From: Pleurotus ostreatus/Saccharomyces cerevisiae fusant
Lineage: Eukaryota; Opisthokonta
DNA: 64,000 nucleotides
Direction of reading: 5' to 3'
Assembly: GCA_024196135.1 (NCBI GenBank)
Contig: JAMQCK010000030.1
Span: 1-64,000 of the forward strand
Below, piece by piece: positions 20,344 through 32,212 of the stretch. The translations under genes were made by a program, and so were the position numbers. The stretch's first letter is position 1. Every line of letters begins with the position of its first letter. The notes beneath the pieces were generated by a model. It was not told where the DNA came from. It searched no databases and saw only the letters and a program-made list of their open reading frames with translations.

Positions 20344-23300
20344 ATGCCCCCTGGGCCTGCATACAACTGGCTATGCGTTCTGGCTGGCGCTGCTGACATC
20401 GTCGGGAATGCCGCACGCATCCGTGCCTCCCAGCTCGGTGCGACTCGCGCGGCAGCGGCGGCGCGCCCGCGGAGTGCAGACCACCCGGACGATGTTGCGC
20501 CCTCCTTACCTAGTGATGTGAAGCCCTCTGGGACTCCAAGAGCTGCCGAACATGTGCAGGCTACTCCAGCACTTGCAGCAGACGCGTCGGACGCGGCGGC
20601 GAATGCGCGTCACATACCTGTCCACGCCGAACGACCTACAGACAGTATTGAGGTCGTCGCGCACAAGAGCAGACCAGAGCTGGTGACAGCGGCACCTGCT
20701 GCCTCGCAGGAGGTACGCGACGCAGGTCCTCTGAGTGCTAAACACTGACGTGCTGGCCTCAGGATTCAATCCCGAGGAGCGCTGAACCTCCTAATCCAGC
20801 ACCTTCTCAAGAAACCCTTCGTCCCAGTCCCCCACCGCCAGCACCGCGACCCCCTCTCCCCACTGCATCACATCCGTCGCCAGTCCGTTCTTCCCCCGCG
20901 CCAAAAGCTGCTCCAATTCTTGAGCTTGAACGACGTCCCGCGCCACCTCCAGCTGAAGAGCCCACCACGACATCTACAGAACCACTTGTCAAGCCTTCAA
21001 CTGCAGAGACATTTGATGAGCAGCCCGTCCCCGAGCAACTTCCTTCGCCGGTTGCGCGTCAACTTTCCTCGTCTAGAGTTCCCTCCTCGCGGATCGGACG
21101 GTTATTCCACTATGGAGGTAGGTGTATGCATTTCCTCTATACCCAACGAGCTTCCTTCTAACCATATATTGATAGGACTTGCTGCATCCCTCGGCTACGG
21201 GGCAGCCTCCGAGATAATTCGTCGGACTACTTCGGGTCAGTGCGCTTGACTGCATGTATACACATAATATTCGGTGTATGCACCCATAGTCAACCTCACT
21301 CACCTCATATGCAGGCTCCGAGAATCAGTCCTCCTCCCTCATGATGACGGAGGCTAATATCGGGCGGCTCGTCTCCAAGCTCTCGCAAATGCGCGGCGCG
21401 GCCCTGAAGTTGGGGCAGTTCATGAGCATACAGGGTGCGTGCGTGCTCCGCCTACCATCTATTCTGCGCAGTGGAATGAGAGGTTCTGACGACCACCTCA
21501 GACACCCACGTCCTACCTCCCGACCTTGACGCCGTCTTCCGACGAGTGCAGGACTCTGCGCATTACATGCCGGATGCGCAGTTTGAGGTACGCTGCGTTG
21601 CTTTGCCCGTCTACGTCGAGGGCTACTGAAGGAGCGCGATACTCATATCATCACTCAGACCGTTATGCGCGAAGCCCTCGGCGACGAATGGATGTCCAAC
21701 TTCGCCTCCTTCGAGCGTGTACCGTTTGCAGCAGCAAGTATCGGGCAGGTGCACAGGGCGGAGCTGAAAGCGAGTGTAGCTGGTGAGCATCGTCGTTTTC
21801 TTACTTCGCAAGTCTTGCCTCGCATTTGGGGTGGTACCGGTGGTCCTCATCGTTCGCTTTACGTTACTTATACACATGCTCCCCTTCTTCCCTTCCCCTC
21901 GCACCATCGAATGCTGACCTTGTCTCCCCAGACGCGTCCTTCGCCCACCGAGCCACGCCGGAAGGGACCATCCCCGTCGCCGTCAAGGTCCAATTCCCCA
22001 ATATCGCTCGCTCCATAGCAAGTGATCTGGGATACTTGCGGACGCTGCTGACCGCGGGGAGGTTGTTGCCAAAGGGTGAGTGTATAGTTTTGAGGTAACA
22101 CCGCGTGTTTTTTCCCTGCCTGTCACGCCAAACATCTTGCGCCACATCGACAATCGTCATAGTACGACTGTTGGTTCCCTCGAAATTGTGCGCGGCCGAG
22201 GAGTATACAGAGCTGACCATCAACCAGGCCTCTTCCTCAACAAAACCCTCGAAGTCATGAAGGGCGAGCTTGCGGACGAGTGCGACTACACCCGCGAGGC
22301 CGGCATGGCAAGGAAATTTAGTGGTTTTGTGTGCGTTGTATCGCTGTGGCTATGAACCTACTTCCAAGAGAGCTAATTTACGGACAGTGAATCTGACTCC
22401 CGCTTCATGGTCCCGTGGGTGTGGTCGGGAAGTACGAAGGAGGTGCGTTGCTTGTAGTTGAGGTTGCGAAGGAATTGTATTGACGAGCGGCTGTTTCAAG
22501 GTTCTCGTCATGGAGCGCGTGAACGGGATCAGCATCGGTGAGGAGCGCGTGAAGAGGTTGCCGAAGGAGAAGAGGGATGATGTGAGTGCCGACGTCTGCA
22601 TTTTCCCGTCCCCTTCATGTTTGGCCCATACTGACCCTCATCACCCCAGATCGCCGCGCGTGTCATCGAGCTCTGCCTCCGCGAGCTCTTCACCTGGCGC
22701 ACCATGCAGACGGATCCAAACTGGAGCAACTTCTTGTGGGATGAGAAGGAGGACAAGGTACGTTGTGTGTACTTGTGCGAGTTTGCATGATCTCGGACGA
22801 CCCATACGTGCAATACGTCTACCTCTACATGATTGTACCGAACGAAAGCACCCTAACTGACCACCCTCCCCCAGATCCAACTCGTCGACTTCGGCGCCAC
22901 GCGCGAGTACAGCAAGGAGTTCATGGTACGCATAGCCTCTGCCTTCTCACACCCCCACAGAGACTCATTCATCACCCCTAGGACTCTTGGCTCCGCCTCC
23001 TCCAAGCCGCCGCCTCGGGCGACCGCGACGCGTGCGTACGCTGGAGCACGCAGGTGGGCTACCTGACGGGCGCGGAGGACGAGGTGATGGTGGATGCGCA
23101 TGTGCGGTCGATGACGCTGTTGGCAACGCCGTTTAGGTGAGTGGTTTGGACGGTATCCGATCATCGTCGCTATGGATAGGACGCAGGCGGGCGAAGGAAA
23201 TCACCCGCTTTGCTTCGACCTTGCCACCATCCTGTGACTCTGTTCAATCCTGAGCGCTTACTTACGACTTCTCCTCCCAGGTCAACCACCCCCATGCCCG

Positions 23301-23731
23301 TCTCTTTCGGCCCCACGTCCTCCTGGGCGGACATCACGAACCAGATCCGCGCGCTCATCCCGACGATGCTGAAGCACAGGCTCACACCGCCACCGAGGGA
23401 GACGTATAGTCTGAACAGGTGTGTGGTGACTCAGTCTTCGATTCTCTCTTTCTTCCTTGTCCTGGATCATCAGCCTCGAAGCCACACTGACACAGCCTCG
23501 AAGCCACACTGACACAGCCTCGAATCCTCACTGACACGCCGTCCCAGAAAACTCTCCGGCGCCTTCCTGCTCGCCGCCCGGTTGGACGCGACCGTCGACA
23601 CGCGCGCGCTGTGGGAGAAGGTTACGGGGGAGTATGTGTTTGGTGATGGCGGGGACGTGTCGAGTGATGCGCGAGGGGAGAGAAAAGAGGAGAGTGGGAA
23701 TGAGAAGGCGGTAGGCGGCAATGTGGATTGA
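20344..23731 (+). CDS. coq8: COQ8/ADCK atypical kinase (coenzyme Q biosynthesis), 15 exons, about 710 aa
   Basis: Exons: 20344-20712, 20763-21117, 21176-21235, 21315-21434, 21502-21587, 21659-21782, 21932-22075, 22228-22330, 22388-22442, 22501-22581, 22650-22757, 22875-22925, 22982-23136, 23281-23418, 23548-23731. All junctions keep frame. The family hallmarks are present: the KxGQ motif (KLGQFMSIQD), the Ala-rich loop FAAASIGQVH in place of a Gly-rich loop, the VAVKVQFP lysine, ExD in ADECDYTRE, QTDPNWSNF of the catalytic loop, and DFGATRE. COQ8 is a matrix-side inner-membrane ATPase/kinase-like protein that supports the CoQ synthesis complex. The start is chosen because LAGAADIVGNAARIRASQL directly after it matches the usual N-terminal helix. 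A Pro/Ala-rich linker in exon 2 separates it from the kinase-like fold. The gene is convergent with VPS24. Confidence 0.93.
23471..23536 (+). repeat. 22-bp minisatellite (3 units) in COQ8 intron 14
   Basis: The unit CAGCCTCGAAGCCACACTGA plus CA is repeated three times; the third unit has several changes. Each unit contains ACTGACA (branch-point-like) and ends into CAG. Confidence 0.85.
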
Positions 23732-23772
23732 GGTTGGGGCGGGGCTTTACTGAGAGTTGAGCGCGCTCGGGA

Positions 23773-23822
23773 TGGCGGGGCACTGAACCTTCGTAGGTGG
23801 CGGGGCACTGAACCTTCGTGGG
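23773..23822 (+). repeat. Two tandem ~25-bp units downstream of COQ8
   Basis: GGCGGGGCACTGAACCTTCG is followed by TAGGT or TGGGT, twice in a row, just past the COQ8 stop. Probably 3' UTR or spacer. Confidence 0.75.
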
Positions 23823-24110
23823 TAGCCTGGCCGGAATGAGTGTGCGAGGCTGCGTATACTAACGCTCAAGTAGTGTACATATAATTCCAGTTAATCGCAT
23901 CTCGTCTCAGTAATCGTGGGTAGGGTGTCTAGGTGGAGCGGGAGTAGGCTCTCCAGGCAGAGCGCGAGTAGGAAGGGTCTGTCCGTAGGCGAGGGTAAGT
24001 GGGGCTAGTAGGCTTCCGCGAAAGCAAGTGCGACTGGGAGGCTCCCAGCGTGTAGGAGTCTATCGACATGACAAAGCAAGTTCAACATAACGCGGGATCG
24101 TCATACCAGC

Positions 24111-25343
24111 TCAACTCAATACACTCGCCAGCTCCTGCCGATACCGCTCCAATATACGCTCGTCCTCGGCCGGGTCGGTGGCCTGCTCTGCTGCGCCCTG
24201 TGAGGCAGGTAAACGACACGTATGGGATGAACGAAAATGAGGCCAAAGTAATCATGGGGTGAACGACGAATGCGATCAAAGCAACCCCGGACTGGGATCG
24301 AACATCGTCAGAATGGGATGATCACTCACCGGCACCTCCGTACTAACACTCCCCGCCTGCCCGAGCTTGCCGTCCGTGAGCGCGAACAGCACCTGGTCGA
24401 CCTCGGCGTCGGCCTCTTCCTCGAGCTCCTCGTCGTCGGCGTCCATGTCGAGCATGGCCTCGGTCATTTCTTCGAGGATGCCGGCCTGGGTGAGGATAAG
24501 GGGAAGTAAGGAGGGGATGGATGGTAAGTGGAGATGGGAGGGGGTTATTGGAGATGGGGTGAATATGGAGTGTGAGGGGCGAGGAGGGCGGGTGACGGTG
24601 AGGATGCAGAGGGAATGCCAGTGAGGAGCATGCAAAAGAGATCTTGAGCGTCCAGACAATACCAGCAAGATCTATCGCGACGCACCTTCATCATCTCCAT
24701 GCTCATCTCCCGCATCGTCTGCGATATTTGCGGTAGCCGGATGAGCGAGTTCGACAGCTTCATGATCTCCGTGGACTTCTGCAATGCACCGGTGACCTTG
24801 GCCATAGCTGTGAGGCTCGCTTTAGTATACGTATGAACCAATTCCTTGACGCGGGGACGAACTCCCACAAGCACTCCCACTCACCCAACTGCTGCTGCAA
24901 CTGATAGTTGATAGACCCCAGGCGCGCCTTGCTCACGGACATCCTATCCTTTTGCCGATCGACGCGCACGACCTCGCGTGCGAGGATGCGCGCGGACTTG
25001 ACGTCGCCCTTCGTCGCGAGCTGCTTGACCGTTTTCTTCGCGTCCTTCGCGCGGACGTCGAGCTGGGGTAGGTGAGGTGTCAGATGGGTGTTATGGAGCG
25101 CGAGAAGGGTGGTGGCTAATGGGTCGGGTACATGAATTGTGTCTAGAGCACGATGGCACACGGTTAGGGTACGATGGCGCACAGCTGAGGCCTGGCACGA
25201 TCGCGCCTAGCAAACGGACGTACCTGGTGCATCTCCCTGTCGAGCTTACGGCTCTCAGCGCGTAACTTCGCCTGCCACTCGCGCACCCGCTGCTCGGGCG
25301 TGGGGCCCCAGATGAAGCGGTTGATGGAATCCATGGTGGACAT
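24111..25343 (-). CDS. vps24: ESCRT-III subunit VPS24/CHMP3, 5 exons, 220 aa
   Basis: Exons: 25343-25224, 25062-24885, 24807-24686, 24485-24330, 24197-24111. The protein is a Snf7-family helical protein: a basic N-terminal half (EWQAKLRAESRKLDREM), the central ALQKSTEIMKLSNSLIRLPQ with TMREMSMEMMKAGILEEM, then an acidic DDEELEEEADAEVD stretch and a C-terminal ERYRQELASVL helix of MIM1 type. The KSTE...MKAGI pattern with VREW near the start fits Vps24/CHMP3 better than Vps2 or Snf7. It caps Snf7 filaments on endosomes during multivesicular-body sorting and membrane scission. Length is typical. Introns 1 and 3 (161 and 200 nt) are long for this window. Confidence 0.9.
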
Positions 25344-25888
25344 GGTGGGCGCTTGACGGCACTAGGTGTCAGGCTAGAGACGGTCGATGGAGGTCCTGCG
25401 TAAGATGGGTAGATAGGGAGAAGCAAGCGAGGGACCCTCTAATGTTACGTATCCGCTCAAGTGTAGTCGGGTTGTGCTTGAGACGGATTACAGTGAGGGT
25501 ATCATGGCAGGAGGTGAGGACAGCTCTCAACTCAGCGGCGCAGCGGGCCGCGAGGCAACACGTGGAATATTGCCTTTTGTGGTCCCAACGCCGACCGCGC
25601 GGCTTATCCCTTGCTTTCATATACAAACGCCAGTGCGATGGCGCCGCTGCCGTACTGTATAAATATCAAACGAACCATGGACTTCATGATTGAAACCTGC
25701 GCTTCTCACTGATTCAATCGGGACCAGAGTCAGGAGTCGCCAGAAGGCACGGTTGGCTCGAGCGGTGGACCTCTAGTTGTTCTACTTAGCTAACTCGCGC
25801 TATCTGCTCTGATCCGTTCTCAGCATCTCAAGAACGCCATATATGAGGAAATCAGCCCCTCCCTCTCGCTCTACCCTTCGCCTCGAAG
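25344..25888. promoter_or_regulatory. Shared intergenic region between divergent VPS24 and EthD gene 1
   Basis: 545 bp between two start codons on opposite strands, so it must hold both promoters. A TATAAATA occurs near 25657. No other feature is seen. Confidence 0.5.
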
Positions 25889-26560
25889 ATGCCCGACGAC
25901 AACGACTCGCCCTCCCTACGCAAAGACCGTGTCCGCCTGATATACCTTGTCAAGCGGCGCAAGGACCTGACCCATGAGGAGTTCTCCGACTACTGGCTGA
26001 AGGTCCACTCCAAGATCTTTGCGGGCTCGCGCGTTGCGCATCAGTATATGTCGCGTTACGAGCAGGTGCGTATGGACCTCTATGCCAAACGTATAGTTTT
26101 CGGAAAGGAGGATGTTATCCACTGCCGTGTCCTCAACCTGCGACTCGGCCCGGGTCATCATAACGCTCAAGCTGATATCGGAATACAGATGCACCCTTCT
26201 GTCGCGACAGAGAAGGTTTGGGAGGAGAAGTATGGTATACAGGCCACTACTTTCGATGGCGTCGGTTTGTTCGAGGCAGACTCCTTCGAAGACATACGGA
26301 AGGTACGTGGGTAGGCTTAGATTTCTGGACTCCTTTGACTTGCTTCCGCGTTCGCTTCGCTGAATCTTCCTTCTGCACCAGCGCCTTCGCATCTTATCTA
26401 TATCCTCCCTGACTAACCCCACATTTCGCAGGTATTCGACTCGGAGGAATACAAGACAAACATCCTCCCCGACGAATATAAGTACCTCGACCACGATGGC
26501 TGCCAGATCATCCCGATGAACTTCTGGGTCGGCTTTGACCACACGAAAGCGAAGCTGTAG
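25889..26560 (+). CDS. EthD-domain protein 1, 3 exons, 139 aa
   Basis: Exons: 25889-26065, 26189-26302, 26432-26560. A small dimeric alpha+beta-barrel-type protein: KDRVRLIYLVKRRKDLTHEEF, then YWLKVHSK, then FDSEEYKTNILPDE and the C-terminal MNFWVGFDHTKAKL. This layout and length match fungal EthD-domain proteins. The family is often linked to polyketide or aromatic metabolism, but the substrate here is unknown. It is a tandem partner of the gene at 26937. Confidence 0.82.
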
Positions 26561-26936
26561 ACGAGCTCGAGCTTGGGCTCAGGATGCGCGCAATTGTCAG
26601 CTGTAATGATGCAGTCGATCGAATAAGAGGACTGGTGTTCGCTCGTTTTTAGATTCTCGCCCTCAGAGCGGACAGATCGCTGCAAAAATGACTGACACTA
26701 TCTCAGCCGGCTTAAGATTGGCTACAGTCCATCGGCACTCATCGACGCGCATGTCTTCCTCAAAGGGATCCACCTGTCGCCCACTAATGGACGCGCCTGA
26801 GCTATCGGTGCATCTAGCTCACACTATGCTCCAAGCTCGCTACACAGCTCAATCTATGTCGTCTTATAAACCCGTCTACTTCGCGCGACGCCCGGCGCAA
26901 CGTTGGAGGAAGAGTCCCCCTACACGTTTCCTGATG
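26561..26936. promoter_or_regulatory. Spacer and promoter of EthD gene 2
   Basis: A TTATAAACC box near 26866 is about 70 nt upstream of the chosen ATG, a plausible TATA element. No other feature is seen. Confidence 0.5.
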
Positions 26937-27641
26937 ATGCCCGATAGTAAGCCTGCCCTGCGCAAGGACCGCGTCCGCCTCATCTACCTCCTCAAGCGCC
27001 GCAAGGACATCACGCACGAGGAGTTCGCCAACTACTGGCTGAATGTGCATTCAAAGGTCTTCATCGGCTCGCGCGTCGCGCACCAGTATACGTTGCGTTA
27101 TGATCAGGTGAGTGTGGGTGGCGAGTATGGCTTGGTCAAGGACGCGTATGCCGGACGGCAATGTCGCCGCTCTGCCTTGTTCCTCTTCGTCACTCTGCCC
27201 TGTTCTTCGCCACTCTGCCCTGTTCCTCTAAGCGATTCTACCACACCTTCGTGACGCCAACACTGACGCGCAGATGCATGTCTCTCCCGCGGCCGTGAAG
27301 GCGTGGAGTGAGGAATACGGTATCCCGGCCACGACGTACGACGGCGTCGCGTTGCTTGAGGCCGACTCGTTTGAAGGCTTGGAAAAGGTACGTCCGAGGC
27401 AGGGCGCCCTTCTCTGACCTTTGTATCCGATCCTCCGAGGCTGACTCTTCTGCCTCTACTGAACGTCCCGACTGACGACATCCGATCCTCCCAGGTCCTC
27501 GACTCCACCGAATACAAGACTCACATCGGACCCGACGAGCACAACTTCATCGACCATGAGAATAGCCAGATGATTCCAATGAACTATTATGGGCGTTATA
27601 ATGTTCGGAAATTCCTTTCAGATAAAATACGTGTGTACTGA
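26937..27641 (+). CDS. EthD-domain protein 2, C-terminus replaced by MITE sequence (about 143 aa)
   Basis: Exons: 26937-27107, 27274-27387, 27495-27641. It is closely similar to EthD gene 1 (KDRVRLIYLLKRRKDITHEEF, same intron positions and phases). The conserved ending MNYWVGFDHTKAKM is broken after MNY by a 659-bp insertion. Translation would continue into the insert for about 16 foreign residues and stop at 27641. The lost residues WVGFDHTKAKM-stop are still intact beyond the insert at 28253-28288. Whether the truncated protein folds is unknown. An ATG at 26934 in the same frame is an equal start candidate. Confidence 0.75.
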
Positions 27642-28246
27642 AGTGACGACCCAAAAATCGAGGGTAGCGGGCGGCAGCACTGCAAAAACACTGGTGAGCC
27701 ATGAAGTGGTGGGCCGAGGCTTGGGATTGCTGCTGAGGGACTTAAACAACGAGATTCGCGGTTCCACGCCTGCCATGAGTCCGTCGTCGTGCCACGTTTG
27801 TAGCCCGAACCGCTGCTCCGCTCTCGGGAGTCGCCGTACCACCTCCTCGACGCCTGAAGCGCCCTCGTCTGACGTGACAAGCACGGAAAGAGGTCGAAAA
27901 CATATCCTGCACAGCGCCGGTGTTGTTGTGGAGGCCCTTGTCGTCGTCGCCAGTGGGCTTTCACGTCAGATGGAGGTTGGACGAAGGCGCATCAAAGGCG
28001 CTCGGCAAGTCCCGAACGACGCCTAGCATGCCTCATGTGCTATTGTCGACACCACATTGACATCATCGGCGAGTGACTGAAAGTAGGGCATTCTCAGAAG
28101 CTAATTGTCGCGCTTACCTCTGTGAGAATTGACCGGATCCCTTCGCTCAGTCGTGTTTCTAACATCGCCGCCGCCCGCTATGCCCAATTTTTGCTAACAA
28201 TGTCGTAGCCTCGTTTTTGGAATTTCCGAACATAATAACGCCCATA
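27588..28246. mobile_element. 659-bp MITE in the last exon of EthD gene 2
   Basis: The ends are 28-bp inverted repeats beginning TATGGGCGTTAT and reaching CGGAAATTCC, with one mismatch. AACTAT flanks both sides directly (27582-27587 and 28247-28252). Removing the element and one AACTAT restores the conserved EthD ending in frame. No transposase is encoded, so it is non-autonomous. The superfamily is not certain from these ends. Confidence 0.88.
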
Positions 28247-28288
28247 AACTATTGGGTAGGCTTCGACCATACGAAAGCGAAGATGTAG
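28247..28288 (+). pseudogene. Displaced last 11 codons of EthD gene 2
   Basis: After the AACTAT duplication, TGG GTA GGC begins WVGFDHTKAKM followed by TAG, the same ending as EthD gene 1 apart from the last residue. Confidence 0.85.
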
Positions 28289-30357
28289 CTGGATGTTCAT
28301 GGCCGAGGTCCTCACATATCCGTTGAATTGGAGAAATATAGTTTTGAGATTCCGCGGTTGAAGCCACGCACGAACGTGAGCATACATCACGTACCTTCTG
28401 CATTACAATAGGAACAATATATTATCGAGTACGGCCGGGCTTTCTCTGTCCGAGGGACTGTAGCGTCTCGAGATCTTCGGTCGCTCAGGCTCGACGCCGA
28501 CAATCACACACGCCCCAAGCGTTTGTCGCTAGCTCTGCCCGGGCTGCCTGTGCGACATGGTCCGCGCTTTACAAGTACACAAGTAAGCACATGCGGCTGT
28601 ACAATTGAACTTCGAGACAAGGCGGAATCTCACGAAGAGCACGATACCGAGAGCGTGATGGGTCCACAGGAATATGTACCAGATCGGGAATACTCCAGTC
28701 ATTGTTCTCAGTCCGCGGCGCGGCAAGTCCAACCTCACTAATTTCTGACTTCGGAACTAGGTACAACAGACGCGGTACACCGTCTTTAGAGGCGACATGT
28801 AGGTGAGGGATGCAGAATACAGCGGATAAGACCCGCGGAAAAGTGCTATATAATAACTGCAGTGCAGACCCTAACACAAGGGTCGGTGGATTAGTGGTTA
28901 TTTGCGAGGCGTGTTTGAGCTGCGGCGTCCTCAGATGTTTAGCGACTTCTGTTGCCAATGCGGTGATTCTCGTCCGTAACTGTCTAAGAAACACCTTGGG
29001 GATCCTTCGGGCTCTTTTTGCTCTTTTTCCATAGCAGAAAGCCCAAATCCAAGCCTCTAAGCCTGCAAACGTCGACTGTGGGGAATATTTTTTGCGGAGG
29101 GGGCGTCGTGACCCGGAGGTCACAAGTTCGATTCCGCCGCTACATCATGCTCATGTCTGCGCGTCCGGGCTGTGAATGCTTCGCAAGCGTGCCCATCATC
29201 AATTCCGTGGACGCTGTCGTATTCTGCGAACTCGGAGGCCTGCTACTGGAACTCGAAACGTACTCTCGGACGCCAATGACATAGAACACCGCTTGATCAT
29301 CATGAAGCTGTACGCGACTCTCGCTGGACCACCCGGCCTTGTCAGGCATGCAGCCCGAGTCACTGTAGCGCGCGCAAAACTAGACTATGAAGCCTTCAAA
29401 GCTCCTGATCGTGCCACATAGGCAGCAGGGCGAGCGAAGAATGCCTTGGACGCCTGTTCTCTAGCACATTACATGTCTGTCAGCGTCGAGCGACTGGTGA
29501 AGATCCCGGGGTGCCGTACTCCCGAGAGAGAGACAAATCCTACTCGACGACTGCGCACTGGCACTTCTGCGAAGGTACGTGATGCATTCTCGCGGATGTA
29601 TATTCAGCGCTCAGAACTGCAGGATCACAGCCCAGAGCGGCGTCTCAAAGCTTTTCGGATGCCTCTTGCGGCCCTTGTACCTTCTTCACATTAGTTCTGC
29701 TCGTCGAGAATCGTCTCGACTATGGAATCTCTACTGGGGCTCGTGCTTGCCGACACCGGAGGGACACCGACAGTCGCGGAACTCCTGTTCCGAAGGTCGC
29801 ACCTGCTCCCGAGTCGAAATGCTGACTTCTCAACGAAAACTCATCGACATCGTCGATAACGCGCCAGCTGCGCGCTGAAGAGCGGGCCTGTTCCAGCGCA
29901 TCCGACAGCTCACCAACTATCCTCTTCTAGTTCCGCTTTTCGATACTCTCTGCGTAGGTCTACCTACGGTGCGGGAGACAAGGCGTCCTACTTTGTACCT
30001 ATAAGTGGGTCCTTTACGTAGCTCGTTCGTCCTTGTGCTGATTCCGCAAGCTGTAGCCGCATAGATCCACATGCGCGCGATGCATAGTCCCCTGCGGCGG
30101 GCACTGTTTTTCCGCTCAGCTTTATTGTTTCCTTTCGCGCTCTGATCTTCCATTTGTGGACACAATAAAGAAGAGGTGCGCCATCACGCGATAGCACTCG
30201 GCTAACTAGCTAACCAATCAGACTTCCAGTAGCCAACAGCTTCGCGCCTTCCTTCCAGAGACGCGCGACATATAAAAGCAAGGCACATTGCATCCGCATC
30301 CAACACAACAGCATCGCCATCTCTTTTCCCTCTCCAACATCCTGCTCACTGCCTGTC
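28289..30357. other. 2-kb intergenic stretch before the F-box gene; possible tRNA-derived pieces
   Basis: No protein gene is supported. A tRNA A-box-like GGTGGATTAGTGGTTATT at 28891-28908 and a GTGACC-CGGA-GGTCAC hairpin followed by AAGTTCGATTCC (B-box-like) at 29113-29136 suggest decayed Pol III repeats. TATAAAAG at 30271, 87 nt upstream of the next ATG, is a likely TATA box. Confidence 0.45.
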
Positions 30358-32212
30358 ATGTCGTCCATCGTTGCCAGTGCCATCCTCCGCAGGATCTCGA
30401 GCGCACTCTTCTCTTCAAACGGCATCGCTGTACGTTCCGGCCATCTGCTCATACGACTACGTACTGACAGACTGTAGAACACGCCCAAGTTACCGAAGAC
30501 CATTCTCTCCCTACCCAACGAGACTCTCAACGAGATCGCCTGCCTCTTGGACAAGCCCACGCTGGTCGCCCTTGTCCTTGTGAATCGGCGCTTCCACGCC
30601 CTGGTCGAGCCCATCATCTGGCGTGAGCTCTCGTCTCTGGTTCCGATCCTGCGGCTGTTACCAGAATACTTCGTGGAGGAGAGCATGCTCGTTGTGAGTT
30701 CGGTCCTCCCTTTGTAGCGCACAGTCACTGAATATTGTCCTATAGCTCCCATGCGCATCGGAGGCGACGAGGAGTGTCCGTTGCTGGGTGAGTTCGCCAG
30801 AGGTCGCATCACTATGCCTGCCGGATATTGACCGCTCATCTTCACAGCGTCCTGTTGGCCCGGAATTACCTAAGGACCTTTGGTACCGCAGCCTCAATAT
30901 TTTGCGCCTCGCGTCCCACGTCAAGAAGCTCCTCCTCCATCCCATATCTGATCTCCCGAGGGATTGCATGCACTCCACTTTCTCCGATCACGGCTACCAG
31001 TCCATGAACTGGGAATCTCTCAAGCTCGTAGCGAGGTCAATCCGCCAGGAATCCGCCTTCGTGCTCTTCCCCAACCTGCAGCACCTCGAGGTTGATAGCT
31101 GCCTTTCGAACGGCATAAACAGTGTGAAGCTGTTGCCTTTTCTCGGGCCCAGTGTGACGACCTTCGTGGCGCACTGCTCACTCACGCGCTTATATCTCTG
31201 CCTTCGGCGCTGCGAGATCGACAGCTTCAGCTACTACGAGCCACCGCGCACTCTATACGGCCGGCTCAAGCCGGCGAATAGACGCGATGTCTTGCTGATT
31301 CCCGCCGTCGGTGCTATGGCCCAGGAGATCGACACGCTGCACACGTTGCGCTTGCGCCTCAATCATGGCAGCGGGCTGCTCGCCTTGCTGCAGCCAGCGT
31401 CTGGCACGCTTCGCACTCTTGACATCGAGATCGTCAGCCTTGCTGATACCACGGCTGACTATCACCTGAAGAGTCTGCGCTCGCTGACTGTGAGGAAGCA
31501 GACCGTTGCCTTTGCTCGTGCCCTCGCGGGCTCCGCGCGCCTCGAGCACGTTGACCTCGACGATGTATACATTCGGAACGCCGACGACATCGACAAGACC
31601 TTGAGAAGGCTTTCTGAGAGCCCGCTCCGCCGCGTCAGGATCCACGAGTCCCCTCAGAATACGAGCGCGTTATGGTCCATCGAGCCGCAGCACCTCCACG
31701 TCCTAGCACCCAGCAGACATCTGGTTGAACTGGACATACGCGCGTCCAGCTCTGTCTCGTTGGGTGATGACGACTGGGCAATCCTCCTGCCCTCCTGGCC
31801 CTTCCTCAAATCGCTCAAACTTCGTCCTTGCGCGCCGCCTCATCGCCGTGGTGGGGCATGGCCAACAGGAACCCTCAACACACTTGTCCACTTCGCGACC
31901 CATTGCCGCAAGCTCGAAGAGCTGGAGCTTCCGCTGCTGATCGGCGAGATTCCGGACCTCCCGCACAGCGTGGCCGCGGACGAAGCCCACGACACAGCTG
32001 CGAGCCTCGCTAAAGGGCATTCTGTGACGCAGCGCTGGCTGCGCGTGTTGGACTTCGGGTGTCCTTCGCTGATCAGGGCGGAGGTTGACCCTGCGCGCGT
32101 CGCGAGGTTCCTACACGCACTGTTCCCCAATCTTCGTGACCTCAGGGTGACACCGAAGGTCGAAGACGTGGGCATCTGGGACGAGGCAGTGAGGTCCGAG
32201 CTTGCAGCCTAA
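30358..32212 (+). CDS. F-box protein with LRR-like C-terminal region, 4 exons, about 564 aa
   Basis: Exons: 30358-30429, 30478-30693, 30746-30787, 30848-32212. Exon 2 carries the F-box (LPNETLNEIACLLDKPTLVA, then NRRFHALVEPIIWREL). The long exon has repeated Leu-rich strands (LRLASHVKKLLLHP, LPNLQHLEVDS, LRTLDIEIVSL, LKSLRSLTVRKQ) as in F-box proteins that recognise substrates for SCF ubiquitin ligases. The last 60-nt intron (30788-30847) has no stop and is a multiple of three, so retention would give 584 aa. A TATA box lies at 30271. It is a paralogue of the genes at 33.9 and 36.0 kb and of the remnant at 18.3 kb. Target unknown. Confidence 0.85.

Noticed and set aside
20234..20521. 95-codon frame as alternative start of COQ8
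   Set aside because: Frame differs from the exon that carries the conserved N-terminal helix; the 20344 ATG fits.
24111..25343. Identification as VPS2/CHMP2
   Set aside because: The VREW start and the KSTEIMK...MKAGILEEM pattern fit VPS24/CHMP3 better.
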